DNA from: Phycisphaeraceae bacterium
GTDB lineage: Bacteria > Planctomycetota > Phycisphaerae > Phycisphaerales > UBA1924
Assembly: GCA_019636625.1 (NCBI GenBank)
Contig: JAHBXE010000019.1
Location: forward strand, 1 to 64,000
DNA length: 64,000 bases
Direction of reading: 5' to 3'
Numbering within the stretch: position 1 is the stretch's first letter; each line of letters begins with the position of its first letter. Under the pieces are notes generated by a model. That model was not told the DNA's origin and did no database searches. It worked only from the letters and a program-made list of their open reading frames with translations. Shown in pieces: positions 46,926 through 55,702 of the stretch. Position numbers and translations under genes: made by a program.

Positions 46926-47720
46926 ATGAAGACTCGTGCAACGCTCGCTCTCGCTGTGGTGGCCGGCCTGCCGGCTGCGGCCTCGGCCCAGGAAACCTTT
47001 AACGTCGTTTACTCCTGGGAAGAAGTGATCGCCGGCACCATTACGCCCGTAGGCTCGCCGAACGGCGTGGTCGATCCGGGTGAAGCGGCTCGTGTTCGCC
47101 TTCAGGTCACCGCTCTGGTCAACGGTTCGAACGCCGTCGGCCAGAACACGACGGTCACTAACCCTGTCACCCAGCAGCCCGTGACGGGCACGATCAAGGG
47201 CATCGGCGCCCTGACGTACGACATCGTCGGTGACAACGGCGCCAACACGGCCAACGGCACGTGGGGCGGCTTCATCGGCGGCTTCGTCGGCCCGACCGGC
47301 AACGGCGCTCCGTTCTCCGCTGGTACGGTCAGCCCCGGCACGGTTCAAGCCGGTGGCAACTCGATCTTCGGCACGGGTGGCTCGCAGTTCATCGCCTCCG
47401 GCGCTGGCGTCACGGCCAACGGCACGAACAACAACGTGCAGATCTTCCGCGGCGTGTGGCAGCCCGCTGACTACTCCGCTCGCACGGTGAACTGGCGGGC
47501 CCGGGCCAGCGTCCTGGTTCCCGCCGGCGAGCAGAACTCCGTTCTGGTTGCCTACGCCCTCGGCACCGATCAGAACACCGGTGACGAGTTCGACATCTAC
47601 GTCGGCAAGTACATCGGCAGCACGTTCGGCACAGGCGTCAACATCCCGGTCGCTCCGGCGCCCTCGAGCCTCGCGCTCCTCGGCCTCGGCGCTCTGGTTG
47701 CTGGTGGCCGCCGCCGCTAA
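46926..47720 (+). CDS. PEP-CTERM secreted protein, copy 2
   Basis: 264 residues from ATG 46926. Same leader, signal peptide ('MKTRATLALAVVAGLPAAASAQ'-like), core and C-terminal tag as copy 1. The block from 'DNGANTANGTWGGFIGG' through 'GTNNNVQIFRGVWQPADY' and the final 40 residues are almost unchanged; differences cluster at residues about 24-70 and at single sites. Function is unknown; an abundant extracellular or surface structural protein is likely from the strong ribosome-binding sites and paired terminators. What else it could be: a matrix component of biofilm or sheath. Confidence 0.9.
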   Translation: MKTRATLALAVVAGLPAAASAQETFNVVYSWEEVIAGTITPVGSPNGVVDPGEAARVRLQVTALVNGSNAVGQNTTVTNPVTQQPVTGTIKGIGALTYDIVGDNGANTANGTWGGFIGGFVGPTGNGAPFSAGTVSPGTVQAGGNSIFGTGGSQFIASGAGVTANGTNNNVQIFRGVWQPADYSARTVNWRARASVLVPAGEQNSVLVAYALGTDQNTGDEFDIYVGKYIGSTFGTGVNIPVAPAPSSLALLGLGALVAGGRRR

Positions 47721-47763
47721 TCCTGATCTGAACCTCGCCGGACTGCCCGGCGAATGAACCTTG

Positions 47764-47801
47764 CACGCCTCTCGGGAAACCGAGAGGCGTGTCTGTTTTT
47801 T
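47764..47801 (+). terminator. Rho-independent terminator after PEP-CTERM gene 2
   Basis: A perfect 12-bp stem (47764-47775 with 47780-47791) with a GAAA tetraloop, followed by TCTGTTTTTT. It has a different stem sequence from the terminator of copy 1. Confidence 0.95.
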
Positions 47802-47892
47802 GATACATCGACTTGCACAGAGACGAGCGACCCCGTCCGATGACCGCAATGGATCTGTCGTCGACGGTGCCGAAGATGTCGGCGGTGCCCGT

Positions 47893-48411
47893 TCAGTACT
47901 TCAGAACCGAGTAGACCTCTCCGAAGTCCCGCACGCGGTCGCGGCCCTTGAGGAACTCAAGTTCAATCAGCACGGTGATCCCGGTGATGTCCGCGCCGAG
48001 CTTCTGCAGCAGTTGGCAACTCGCACGCAGCGTTCCCCCGGTGGCCAGCAGGTCGTCCACCAGCAGAACCCGCTGCCCCTTCCGGATCGCATCCGCGTGG
48101 ATCTCAAGTCGATCCTTCCCATACTCAAGGTCGTAATCCACGCCGTGCACCCGCCGCGGCAGCTTTCCGGGCTTGCGAATGGGAACAAACCCGGCGGACA
48201 GCGCCTGCGCGATCGCCGTGCCGAAGATGAAGCCCCGCGACTCTGCCCCGACCACGATCTCGATACCGGTGCCCCGGTACGGGTTGGCCATCAGTTCCAC
48301 GGCCAACGCGAGACCACGCGGATCGGCCAGGAGGGGCGTGAAGTCCTTGAACACGATGCCCGGCTTGGGGAAGTCTGGAACATCCGTGATCAGTCGCTTC
48401 AGTTGCTCCAC
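47893..48411 (-). CDS. apt: Adenine phosphoribosyltransferase
   Basis: 172 residues from GTG 48411 (AAGGAAG upstream). 'DFPKPGIVFKDFTPLL' is the family start; the PRPP-binding loop is 'VLLVDDLLATGGT' (115-127); 'GAESRGFIFG' binds adenine. It salvages adenine to AMP, complementing the MTA/SAH nucleosidase that releases adenine. It is transcribed divergently from the groES-like gene with 54 bp between. Confidence 0.97.
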   Translation of the reverse strand: MEQLKRLITDVPDFPKPGIVFKDFTPLLADPRGLALAVELMANPYRGTGIEIVVGAESRGFIFGTAIAQALSAGFVPIRKPGKLPRRVHGVDYDLEYGKDRLEIHADAIRKGQRVLLVDDLLATGGTLRASCQLLQKLGADITGITVLIELEFLKGRDRVRDFGEVYSVLKY

Positions 48412-48465
48412 CGTTGTCTTCCTTTGTGCGGGGCCGCGCCGGGCCGCCTCCTAGAATAGCGGCAC

Positions 48466-48801
48466 ATGGCGACTCCATCACGCAAGCCCGCTCCTTCTCT
48501 CGAAGTGGTTGAACCGATCGGCCCCCGCGTGCTCATTCGCAAGGATGAGGACAAGAAACAGACCAAGTCCGGGATTCACCTTCCTGACAAGATTGAGATC
48601 CCGACGATCACCGGGCGAATCGTTGCGATTTCAACCCAGGTGGAAAACGACAAGGACTACAACATCAAGAAGTACGACCGCGTGCTGTTCAACCCCAAGC
48701 ACGTGATCCCGGTGGACCTTGAAGGGGACAATCGCCTGTTTGTCGTTCCCGTCGAGGATGTCGTCGCCGTGTTCCGCAAGGATGGCGCTGACGAGGCGTG
48801 A
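48466..48801 (+). CDS. GroES-like co-chaperonin
   Basis: 111 residues, slightly longer than classical GroES (about 97). The beta-barrel is clear: 'PIGPRVLIRKDEDKKQTKSGIHLPD', 'GRIVAISTQV', 'YDRVLFNPKHVIPVDLEGDNRLFVVPVEDVVAVF'. The mobile loop (about 32-44) differs from the usual GGIVLP, and the final residues are acidic. There is no groEL next to it, so it is probably a secondary, divergent co-chaperonin. Its stop codon overlaps an AGGAGG that appears to serve aroA. Confidence 0.85.
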   Translation: MATPSRKPAPSLEVVEPIGPRVLIRKDEDKKQTKSGIHLPDKIEIPTITGRIVAISTQVENDKDYNIKKYDRVLFNPKHVIPVDLEGDNRLFVVPVEDVVAVFRKDGADEA

Positions 48802-48903
48802 GGAGGGTGAGGCCTGGACCGCGCGACACTCTCCCTGCCTCCCGATCAACTCCCCGATCCGCTGCCGATTCCGTGCCTGGGCGGTAAGGGACGCGGCCTC
48901 TTC

Positions 48904-50217
48904 ATGGCCCGGATCCGCCCGCCGGGGTCGAAGAGTCTGACAAACCGAGCGATTCTGCTGGCCGCGCTGTCGTCCGGGAAGTCCCTGCTCCGCCGGCCGT
49001 TGCTCGACGCGGAAGATACGGAGCACATGATCGCCACGGTGGCGGCCCTGGGTGCTGCCGTTTCGCGGACCGGTGAAGGCAACGTGGAAGTGACCGGAAC
49101 TGGTGGTCGCTGGAGAGCCGGAGCTGAACAAGCCTTCAACCTGGGCAACGCGGGGACGACGACGCGGTTTGTCTTGGCCTCCGCACTCCTGTCGCCTGCT
49201 CCTTTGACCGTGGATGGGAACGCCAGGATGAGGGAGCGCCCGATTGGCGAACTGGTCGAGGCGATGGAAGAGTTGGGCGCTCAGGCGCAGTACCTCGGCG
49301 CACGGGGATACCCGCCCGTGCGGATCACGCCTCCGGATCGTCCACCTTCTGCCGCTTCGCTGACGTTCCCGACGACCATGTCGAGCCAGTTCATTTCCGC
49401 TCTGATGCTGGTCGCGCCATTCCTGCCCGGTGGCCTGACGATCCACCTCGAAGGCAAGATCACCAGCCGTTCGTACATCGCGATGACGCTCGGTTTGCTT
49501 GACCAGCTCGGCGTCACCGTGAAGTCCGCGGACAACTTCCGCATCCACCGGATCAGCACGCCCACCGCAACGCTGCCGGGCCTTGACATTGAGATCGAAC
49601 CGGATGCCAGCAGCGCCACTCCCTTCTGGTCGGCCGCGGCGATGTTTCCGGGTGCTTCCTGCCGAATCGAGGGCCTGGACCATCGATCCCTGCAAGCCGA
49701 TGCGCAGTTTCCAGAGCTCCTGCAGCGCATGGGGGCGACGGTCATCCGCGACGATGGAGATGATGGCTCTCCTCCGATGCTCGGCGTTCGAGGAACTTCG
49801 AACCTCGCCCCCATCATGGCGGACATGTCGCTGATGCCGGATGCGGCGATTCCGCTCGCGGCGGTGGCGTGCTTTGCGAATGGACGATCCATCCTCAGGG
49901 GGCTGAAAACCCTTCGGGTCAAGGAGTGCGATCGAATCGCGGCGATTCAGACGGAACTGGCCAGGATCGGGGTCCGGGTGGAAACGAACGTGCTGGGCGA
50001 CCCGGATGCCATCACGATTACACCGCCCGAAGGGGGTGTGGATTGCCGATCGAGCGTGACGCCAGCGGTCCTTTCCGCCCATGGCGATCACCGGATCGCC
50101 ATGATGGCCGGGCTCATTGGGCTTCGCCGGCCCGGAATCTCAGTCGCGGGCCCGGCCGCGGTCCGGAAGTCGTATCCGAACTTCTGGCGAGACTTGGGAT
50201 TGGTCGCGGGCCTTTGA
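48904..50217 (+). CDS. aroA: 3-phosphoshikimate 1-carboxyvinyltransferase (EPSP synthase)
   Basis: 437 residues from ATG 48904, but probably 467 from a CTG at 48814: AGGAGG at 48801-48806 sits seven bases before that CTG, and the extra residues ('DPLPIPCLGGKGRGLF') supply the first strand that normally precedes 'PPGSKSLTNRA'. No ATG, GTG or TTG lies in frame between. Other motifs: 'LGNAGTTTRF' (phosphate and PEP site), 'DASSATPFW' with the catalytic aspartate, 'LRVKECDRIAA' and 'DHRIAMM'. It makes EPSP in the shikimate pathway. It is co-transcribed with groES-like. Confidence 0.95.
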   Translation: MARIRPPGSKSLTNRAILLAALSSGKSLLRRPLLDAEDTEHMIATVAALGAAVSRTGEGNVEVTGTGGRWRAGAEQAFNLGNAGTTTRFVLASALLSPAPLTVDGNARMRERPIGELVEAMEELGAQAQYLGARGYPPVRITPPDRPPSAASLTFPTTMSSQFISALMLVAPFLPGGLTIHLEGKITSRSYIAMTLGLLDQLGVTVKSADNFRIHRISTPTATLPGLDIEIEPDASSATPFWSAAAMFPGASCRIEGLDHRSLQADAQFPELLQRMGATVIRDDGDDGSPPMLGVRGTSNLAPIMADMSLMPDAAIPLAAVACFANGRSILRGLKTLRVKECDRIAAIQTELARIGVRVETNVLGDPDAITITPPEGGVDCRSSVTPAVLSAHGDHRIAMMAGLIGLRRPGISVAGPAAVRKSYPNFWRDLGLVAGL

Positions 50218-50302
50218 ACTACCCAGTTTACCAGACTTCACGATTCCAATACCAAACATTATGCAAATCCGATGAAAATCCACTCGACAGGCTCATTTGT
50301 TC

Positions 50303-50330
50303 TTGACAGCTAGAGCGTTTCCTCTATCTT
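50303..50330 (+). promoter_or_regulatory. Sigma-70-type promoter for PEP-CTERM gene 3
   Basis: TTGACA (50303-50308), 16-bp spacer, TATCTT (50325-50330), in an AT-richer stretch than its surroundings. A transcript from here would have a leader of about 120 nt before ATG 50461, whose ribosome-binding site is AGGAGAA. Confidence 0.7.
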
Positions 50331-50460
50331 CATCACACCGATCTGCGCATCGCGGTTCGGGAAGCAGAGAGAGTCGTGCCCGGATGTCGCGGCACGAGAG
50401 ACAAGACGGTCTGGCAGATGACCCCTCGTGGGTCGCATCACAGGTCATAGGAGAACAGAG

Positions 50461-51261
50461 ATGAGCAAGGTGCTGTTGGCATCGATCGCGGCTGTGGTCG
50501 GAACCGTGAGTTCCGCGGCGATGGGGCAGATTATTTATGACAATCAGGTGACGCTGCCCGGTTCAGGGGAACTTGGCTTGGTCACCCACCCCGGTGGTGG
50601 CTTCGGAGGTGCAGACGCTTCCGCATTGACTTCTCCAGACACGACGTTTGGAGCCACTGCGAACACCGCCACAGCGTTTCGCCTCGCGGATGACTTCACC
50701 ATTCCGGTTGGCGAAGTGTGGACGATCACAGGCGCCAACGTTTTCGGCTATACGACCGTGGCTGGGTCCCCCAACCTTACCGCCATCGGTGCCACCCTTC
50801 GTATTTTCAGCGACGATCCGAACGGTGCCGCCAGTGGGACCGTGGTCGCCGGCGACACGACAACCAATGTGCAAACCGCCGCCAGTTGGGCCGGTTCGAA
50901 CGCTGGCGGGATTTGGCGCGTCACTTCGACCACCCTGCTCACCAATAATCGTCGAATTCAGACTTCCACATCAACGTTTGCACCAGTGGTCCTTGGCCCG
51001 GGCACGTACTGGCTTGACTTCGCAATCACTTCGAGCACGGGCGCGGTGTTTACGCCGGTGATGTCGCTCGCGAACAGCAGCGGTGTGACTGGCAATGCTC
51101 GCCAGTTCAATGGCACTACCTATGTCCCTCTCGTTGACGCAGGCAGCACCTCAGCCAAAGGCGTCCCGTTCCAACTGATCGGGACCATCGTCCCCGCCCC
51201 CAGCTCTCTCGCCCTCCTCGGCCTCGGTGGTCTTGTTGCCGCTCGTCGCCGTCGGTCCTGA
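50461..51261 (+). CDS. PEP-CTERM secreted protein, unrelated core
   Basis: 266 residues from ATG 50461. Signal peptide to about 'SSAAMGQ' (22), then a beta-rich Thr/Ser/Gly domain ('TAFRLADDFTIPVGEVWTITGANVFGY', 'GPGTYWLDFAITSS') that recalls choice-of-anchor/jelly-roll repeats of planctomycete surface proteins, and the terminal tag 'VPAPSSLALLGLGGLVAARRRRS'-type signal split as PAPSS, helix, RRRR. It is sorted like the two tandem copies upstream but has a different core. It has its own promoter and terminator, so it is monocistronic. Confidence 0.88.
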   Translation: MSKVLLASIAAVVGTVSSAAMGQIIYDNQVTLPGSGELGLVTHPGGGFGGADASALTSPDTTFGATANTATAFRLADDFTIPVGEVWTITGANVFGYTTVAGSPNLTAIGATLRIFSDDPNGAASGTVVAGDTTTNVQTAASWAGSNAGGIWRVTSTTLLTNNRRIQTSTSTFAPVVLGPGTYWLDFAITSSTGAVFTPVMSLANSSGVTGNARQFNGTTYVPLVDAGSTSAKGVPFQLIGTIVPAPSSLALLGLGGLVAARRRRS

Positions 51262-51287
51262 TTCCTCCTGTTCCCTTTGACACACGC

Positions 51288-51324
51288 ACCAGCGGTGGCT
51301 TCGGCCGCCGCTGGTCGCTTTTTG
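51288..51324 (+). terminator. Rho-independent terminator with UUCG tetraloop
   Basis: A 12-bp stem (51288-51299 with 51304-51315, one G-U pair) capped by the very stable C(UUCG)G tetraloop is followed by CGCTTTTT. It closes the PEP-CTERM gene 3 transcript 27 bp after the stop. Confidence 0.92.
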
Positions 51325-51459
51325 GCCTGAGTTGAGAGGCCTCGAGCTCTCCTCCCGTGATGCAAGCACTCGAGTTTCGAGGGCATTGCGAGCCGTCCGC
51401 CTCTCGCCGCGACGTGACTCTCCGCTATCCTTCCGATCCAATCCAAAGGAGACTCGCCC

Positions 51460-52944
51460 ATGCCCGCCGCCATCACCATGCAGTCCGGCAAGCTCAATGT
51501 TCCCGATGAGCCGATCATCCCCTTCATTGAGGGCGATGGCACAGGCCCGGACATCTGGCGGGCCTCGGTCCGCGTCTTTGATGCCGCGGTCGCCAAGGCG
51601 TACGGCGGGAAGCGGAAGATCACGTGGCAGGAGGTCCTTGCCGGTGAGAAGGCCTTCAACAAGACGGGAAACTGGTTGCCCGACGAGACGCTCACCGCGT
51701 TCAAGAAGTACCTGGTGGGGATCAAGGGTCCGCTGACCACGCCCGTCGGCGGCGGCATCCGCTCCCTGAACGTCGCCCTTCGCCAGTTGCTTGATCTCTA
51801 TGTCTGCCTGCGGCCCGTTCGGTGGTTCAAGGGTGTGCCCAGCCCCGTGAAGCGGCCCGGCGATTGCGACATGGTCATCTTCCGCGAGAACACGGAGGAC
51901 ATTTACGCGGGTATCGAGTACCAGGCCGGCAGCCCCGAATCCGCCAAGGTGCTGGCCTTCTGGGAGAAGGAGTTCCCCAAGGAGTTTGCCAAGATCCGGT
52001 TCGGCACGCAGAAGGCCGCGGCGGACTGGCAGCGGCACCTCGAAGCGATCGGCGGCCCCAAGCGCGACGCATCGCAGGCGCCACTGGCCAATGGCGCGTA
52101 CGGCTACGTTGGCGTGGGCCTCAAGCCGGTGAGCTACATGGGAACGGAGCGATTGGTCCATTCGGCGATTGCCTACGCCCTGAAGGAGAAGCGCCGCTCC
52201 GTCTCCTTGGTTCACAAGGGCAACATCATGAAGTTCACCGAGGGCGCGTTCAAGGACTGGGGGTACCAGGTCGCGACGCAGTACTTCCGCACACAGGTCG
52301 TCACCGAGCGTGAGAGCTGGATCCTCGGCAACAAGGAGGCCAACCCGGGCCTCTCGTCGGAAGACAACGCGAAGATGATCGACCCCGGCTACGACATGAT
52401 GACGCCGGACCAGAAGAAGAAGATCGTCGCGGAAGTGGATGCAGCGCTGAAACTCTGGCCCACGCATGGCGATGGCAAGTGGAAGAAGCTGCTCCTCATC
52501 AAGGACTCCATCGCGGACATCACGCTCCAGCAGGTCCTGACCCGCCCGAAGGACTTCGACGTCATCGCGTGCATGAACCTCAACGGCGACTACCTCTCCG
52601 ACGCCCTGGCCGCCCAGATCGGCGGGATCGGCATCGCTCCCGGCGCGAACATCAACTACATCACCGGGCACGCCATCTTCGAGGCAACCCACGGAACCGC
52701 CCCGAAGTACGCCAACCTTGACCAGGTGAACCCGGGCTCGGTGATCCTGAGCGGGGAGATGATGCTGCGGTTCATGGGCTGGGCCGAGGCGGCGGACCTG
52801 ATCATCAAGGGCATGGACGGGGCTATTTCGGCGAAGACCGTCACCTACGACTTCGAGCGGTTGATGAAGGCCGAGGGGGACACCACCGTCAAGAAGCTCA
52901 AGTGCAGCGAGTTCGGCGATGCGGTGATCAAGCACATGGGATGA
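51460..52944 (+). CDS. icd: Isocitrate dehydrogenase, NADP-type
   Basis: 494 residues, about 75 longer than the E. coli enzyme. '[13 protein letters not shown]' holds the substrate-binding serine, '[12 protein letters not shown]' and '[17 protein letters not shown]' the catalytic region, '[31 protein letters not shown]' the metal site, and 'HGTAPKYA' the cofactor loop. Extra sequence sits at about 165-205 and 295-340. It decarboxylates isocitrate to 2-oxoglutarate. AAAGGAG nine bases before ATG 51460 gives a strong start. Confidence 0.96.
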   Translation: MPAAITMQSGKLNVPDEPIIPFIEGDGTGPDIWRASVRVFDAAVAKAYGGKRKITWQEVLAGEKAFNKTGNWLPDETLTAFKKYLVGIKGPLTTPVGGGIRSLNVALRQLLDLYVCLRPVRWFKGVPSPVKRPGDCDMVIFRENTEDIYAGIEYQAGSPESAKVLAFWEKEFPKEFAKIRFGTQKAAADWQRHLEAIGGPKRDASQAPLANGAYGYVGVGLKPVSYMGTERLVHSAIAYALKEKRRSVSLVHKGNIMKFTEGAFKDWGYQVATQYFRTQVVTERESWILGNKEANPGLSSEDNAKMIDPGYDMMTPDQKKKIVAEVDAALKLWPTHGDGKWKKLLLIKDSIADITLQQVLTRPKDFDVIACMNLNGDYLSDALAAQIGGIGIAPGANINYITGHAIFEATHGTAPKYANLDQVNPGSVILSGEMMLRFMGWAEAADLIIKGMDGAISAKTVTYDFERLMKAEGDTTVKKLKCSEFGDAVIKHMG

Positions 52945-53055
52945 GGACTCCCGCTGAGCGGCTGGATGACCGCCAAGCCAACAGCTGCCGCAGATGCGGC
53001 GTTGATCTCCAACCGGGTCACGTACTGTCGCGGCGGCGTCTGCGCGGACTTTCCG

Positions 53056-53877
53056 TCAGGTGCAGCCGGCGGCGAACTTGTTCAGGAAGCACTGAAAGTC
53101 ATTCGCCGTCAGCAACGGGGACCCCGAGGAGCCATCGCAGTTGGCGTATGAATCGCCCGCCGCGAACCGGTTGAGGAAGCACTGGAAGTCGTTGGCCGTC
53201 AAGACGGGAGAGCCGGTCGACCCATCGCAGTTGGCATAGCACGGCGCCCCCGCCGCGCCGAGCACGAGTGCGCGGCCCTCGCCCAAGACGCGGAACTGAG
53301 GCCCTTCACCCCGGATGAACTGGAAGGTTCTCGTGCTTCCGCCGGTGCCTTGCGCCCAGTTCCACTTGGCGTACACCTGGTGCGTGAGGCCGATGATCGC
53401 GATGAACCACCGTGGATTGACTTGCGTGTTGGCGGGCAAGGAGATCGGGGTTGCCAAGTCGAGGCTGTAGTGGGTGATCCCGCCCGGGCCGGGCGATGTC
53501 GTGAACGCCGTTGTATCAAATCGGGCCTCGGGCGTGATGGAGTGGTTGCCTCCGTAATAGAACACTCCCCAGGGTTGGTACGCGATGGTGCCGGGGTCCT
53601 GTTTCCAGAACTCGATCCGGAATCCCAGTTCGCATGCGCCGGTCCCCCACCATTCGATGTGGTTGATCGCGGTGGTTTGGCTGAGCGTGAAGTCCTCCCA
53701 GCACACGGCGTCTCCGTCCAGATCGTTCCCGTTGGGGCCTGGATCCTGCCACAACTGTGACCATCGCGACACCCCACCCCCGCTCACGGGTGTCTGTGTC
53801 ACAAAGTCTGAGGCGAGCGCGGCTCCACTGAAGAGAGCCAGTGCGGTCAACCCAACGCGAAGCTCTGAACCTCTCAT
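53056..53877 (-). CDS. Secreted protein with two dockerin-like C-terminal repeats
   Basis: 273 residues from ATG 53877 (AAAGGAG upstream; the frame is open to 54021). Signal peptide to about 'GAALAS' (23), a beta-sandwich-like domain rich in W and aromatic residues ('WSQLWQDPGPNGNDLDGDAVCWEDFTL', 'INHIEWWGTG'), then two Cys/Asn/Asp-rich repeats: 'CYANCDGSTGSPVLTANDF' and 'YANCDGSSGSPLLTANDF', each followed by 'QCFLN+FAAG'. The Asp/Asn spacing resembles calcium-binding dockerin loops. The Kelch protein at 28.2 kb has the same end, so both probably use one anchoring route. Confidence 0.88.
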   Translation of the reverse strand: MRGSELRVGLTALALFSGAALASDFVTQTPVSGGGVSRWSQLWQDPGPNGNDLDGDAVCWEDFTLSQTTAINHIEWWGTGACELGFRIEFWKQDPGTIAYQPWGVFYYGGNHSITPEARFDTTAFTTSPGPGGITHYSLDLATPISLPANTQVNPRWFIAIIGLTHQVYAKWNWAQGTGGSTRTFQFIRGEGPQFRVLGEGRALVLGAAGAPCYANCDGSTGSPVLTANDFQCFLNRFAAGDSYANCDGSSGSPLLTANDFQCFLNKFAAGCT

Positions 53878-54096
53878 AACGTGCTCCTTTTTGCGGAGTT
53901 TGGCGCCCCCGCTTGTTGCCCATGTCTCAAATCGGATAATCATATCTGCAATCAGCGTGCCGCGCAAAGTCACTGGTTCAGCCTCCATCCGGCCCATCGG
54001 GAATGCCTTGGTTTTCCCCACCGATGCGGCGACCTGCCACTCTGGCCGCGGCGTTTCATGACCGAACCAAGGGAGTTTCCTCCCTCCTGCCCGGAA

Positions 54097-54867
54097 TCAC
54101 CGAGGCGGTTGACTCGGTGTTTCCGCCGATGCCTCAACCTGACGAGCTTGCTTGGAAGCGGCCTCGATGGCGCTTGGGCTCGCACTCGAGAGTCGGATCA
54201 TCTGAGCGAGCGTGACCTGGTCGGACACTTTCTTGGGAACGTCCGCGTGACGGATGCCGAAGTCCGACATCCGCACGGTGTATTCGCACTTCAGGAACAG
54301 CAGGTCGCCCGGCGCGATGGAGCGAGTCTTGTCGGACTCCTGAAAGAAGGAAAGGCGGGCATCGGGAACGCGGAGCTGGCGCTTGACGCCGTGCAGTGTC
54401 ATGTCGCCCACGAGGGTGACCGACCACGTTGTGAAACCCTCGCCACGCTTGATTTCCTTGATGTCCTCCACTTTCGTGAGGACGAAGTCGATGGTCGGAA
54501 AGGACTCGGCGTTCAGCCACGCCCGGTCGACGAGGTGCTCATCGCGGAGAGGGATGCCCGTCGCGAGCGAGCGGACCGGAAGTATGAAGGCGGCGCCGGC
54601 CAGTTTCGCGGGTTGGTCCTTCGGGCCGGGCACGACGTATCCCACAACCGCATTGGACTTGCCCACGATCTTTTCGAGTGGTGCGTCGGAGGTGAACACC
54701 ACCTGTGCCTCGCGGCCGGACAGGGCGTGGTACACCACGGCACCTTCCGGCAACGGCATGGTGGGCTTGGGCTCCTGGACGGGCTGGGCCGCTTGCTGCG
54801 CATCGGCGGGGAACGGCGGCAGCAGCAGGGCGGAGATGGCGAGTGCAAGGCTGGTCAACCGGATCAT
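54097..54867 (-). CDS. YceI-family periplasmic lipid-binding protein
   Basis: 256 residues, signal peptide to about 'ADAQ' (24). The YceI lipocalin-like barrel is visible: 'SGREAQVVFTSDAPLEKIVGKS', 'LAGAAFILPVRSLATGIPLRDEHL', 'WLNAESFPTIDFVLTKVEDI', 'LVGDMTLHGVKRQL' and 'LKCEYTVRMSDFGIRHADVPKKVSDQVTL'. Characterised family members bind isoprenoid or quinone tails in the barrel. It is the last gene of the type III PKS operon and overlaps the previous gene as ATGA, with its own AAGGAG. Binding of the operon's lipid product is inference. A 35-residue Ala/Gln-rich tail is extra. Confidence 0.88.
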   Translation of the reverse strand: MIRLTSLALAISALLLPPFPADAQQAAQPVQEPKPTMPLPEGAVVYHALSGREAQVVFTSDAPLEKIVGKSNAVVGYVVPGPKDQPAKLAGAAFILPVRSLATGIPLRDEHLVDRAWLNAESFPTIDFVLTKVEDIKEIKRGEGFTTWSVTLVGDMTLHGVKRQLRVPDARLSFFQESDKTRSIAPGDLLFLKCEYTVRMSDFGIRHADVPKKVSDQVTLAQMIRLSSASPSAIEAASKQARQVEASAETPSQPPR

Positions 54868-55235
54868 GATGATGCTCCTTTGCGATGCACAAGGGACTTT
54901 CGACGTGAACCCATGACAGCCGCGAGACCCGAGGCCGCCAGCGCAGCACCGGCGGTCGTCGCGACCGACAACAGGTGCCGCGGATCGGCTCCCCCGGGAA
55001 CCAGCCCGAGGGCGAAGCGGCTTTGGATATCGCTCGGCCGAGTCGACTTGGTGTCGTCGGAGAAACCGGCGTCGGCCAGAAGATCGCTCTCGCCGGCGGA
55101 CGGTGCCGCATCCGAGTTCTTCAGGCGTTCGTTGGGCCAGCGAGTGAAGCCCTCGGCCCCAGTGGCGATCCAGACGGCCACCGTGGCCGCCGTGGCGACC
55201 AGGCTGGCGATGTACGTCCAGGTTCGGAGTTTCAT
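54864..55235 (-). CDS. Uncharacterised two-helix membrane protein of the PKS operon
   Basis: 123 residues. One N-terminal helix ('YIASLVATAATVAVWIATG', 8-26), a polar middle (30-75), 'FALGLVPGGADPRHLLSV' and a second helix ('ATTAGAALAASGLAAVMG') with a basic end. Both ends overlap neighbours by four bases (ATGA), so it is translationally coupled to the lipoprotein and to YceI. I do not recognise the family. The N-in/C-in hairpin with a periplasmic loop could couple lipid transfer to the membrane, which is speculation. Confidence 0.75.
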   Translation of the reverse strand: MKLRTWTYIASLVATAATVAVWIATGAEGFTRWPNERLKNSDAAPSAGESDLLADAGFSDDTKSTRPSDIQSRFALGLVPGGADPRHLLSVATTAGAALAASGLAAVMGSRRKSLVHRKGASS

Positions 55236-55702
55236 GGCTTTTCTCGCGTGGCGTTGACCTCGGCTTGGAAGGAAGTCCTGGTGAGGTCCATCATCCGGAG
55301 ACCGAGGTATCCGGTCTTGTCGACGAAGTAGAGTTCGCCGCTCAGGTGCAGGAGGTTTGATTCAGGCTCGATCGGCGTGGCATCGAAGCGGGTCTCGAGC
55401 GACAGCGACGCTTTGCCCCGTGCGGGAAGGTCGGCCTCCCCGGTCCAGGTCCCGCTCGCCACGGGGAACGAACTTTCGCCGTGGCTGACGGCGTAATCCA
55501 GCCGGGTCACACGCAGATTCCGCCCTCCCGGGTTGATCAGATCGAGCTCGAATGTCGCCCGCTCCTGGCCGCACGCGGCGGAACGGATCGTCACGCGCGG
55601 ATTGGAGCTGTTGGCAACGCAACCGGCGAGGGCGAGGGCCGCCGCCAAGCCGGCGATACCGTTTCTCGCACCTCGTGCAACGCGACCCTGTCGGACAGGC
55701 AT
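55232..55702 (-). CDS. LEA14-like lipoprotein of the PKS operon
   Basis: 156 residues from ATG 55702 (AAGGAGACC upstream). Signal with lipobox LAGC at about residues 25-28, then a single beta-sandwich with the LEA14/WHy pattern: 'RATFELDLINPGGRNLRVTRLDYAVS', 'SFPVASGTWTGEADLPARGKASLSL'. Such domains bind lipids or act as membrane spacers in some bacteria. The first 112 bp overlap the 3' end of the FAD hydroxylase in another frame. It probably sits in the periplasm, tethered by its lipid, next to YceI. Confidence 0.82.
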   Translation of the reverse strand: MPVRQGRVARGARNGIAGLAAALALAGCVANSSNPRVTIRSAACGQERATFELDLINPGGRNLRVTRLDYAVSHGESSFPVASGTWTGEADLPARGKASLSLETRFDATPIEPESNLLHLSGELYFVDKTGYLGLRMMDLTRTSFQAEVNATREKP

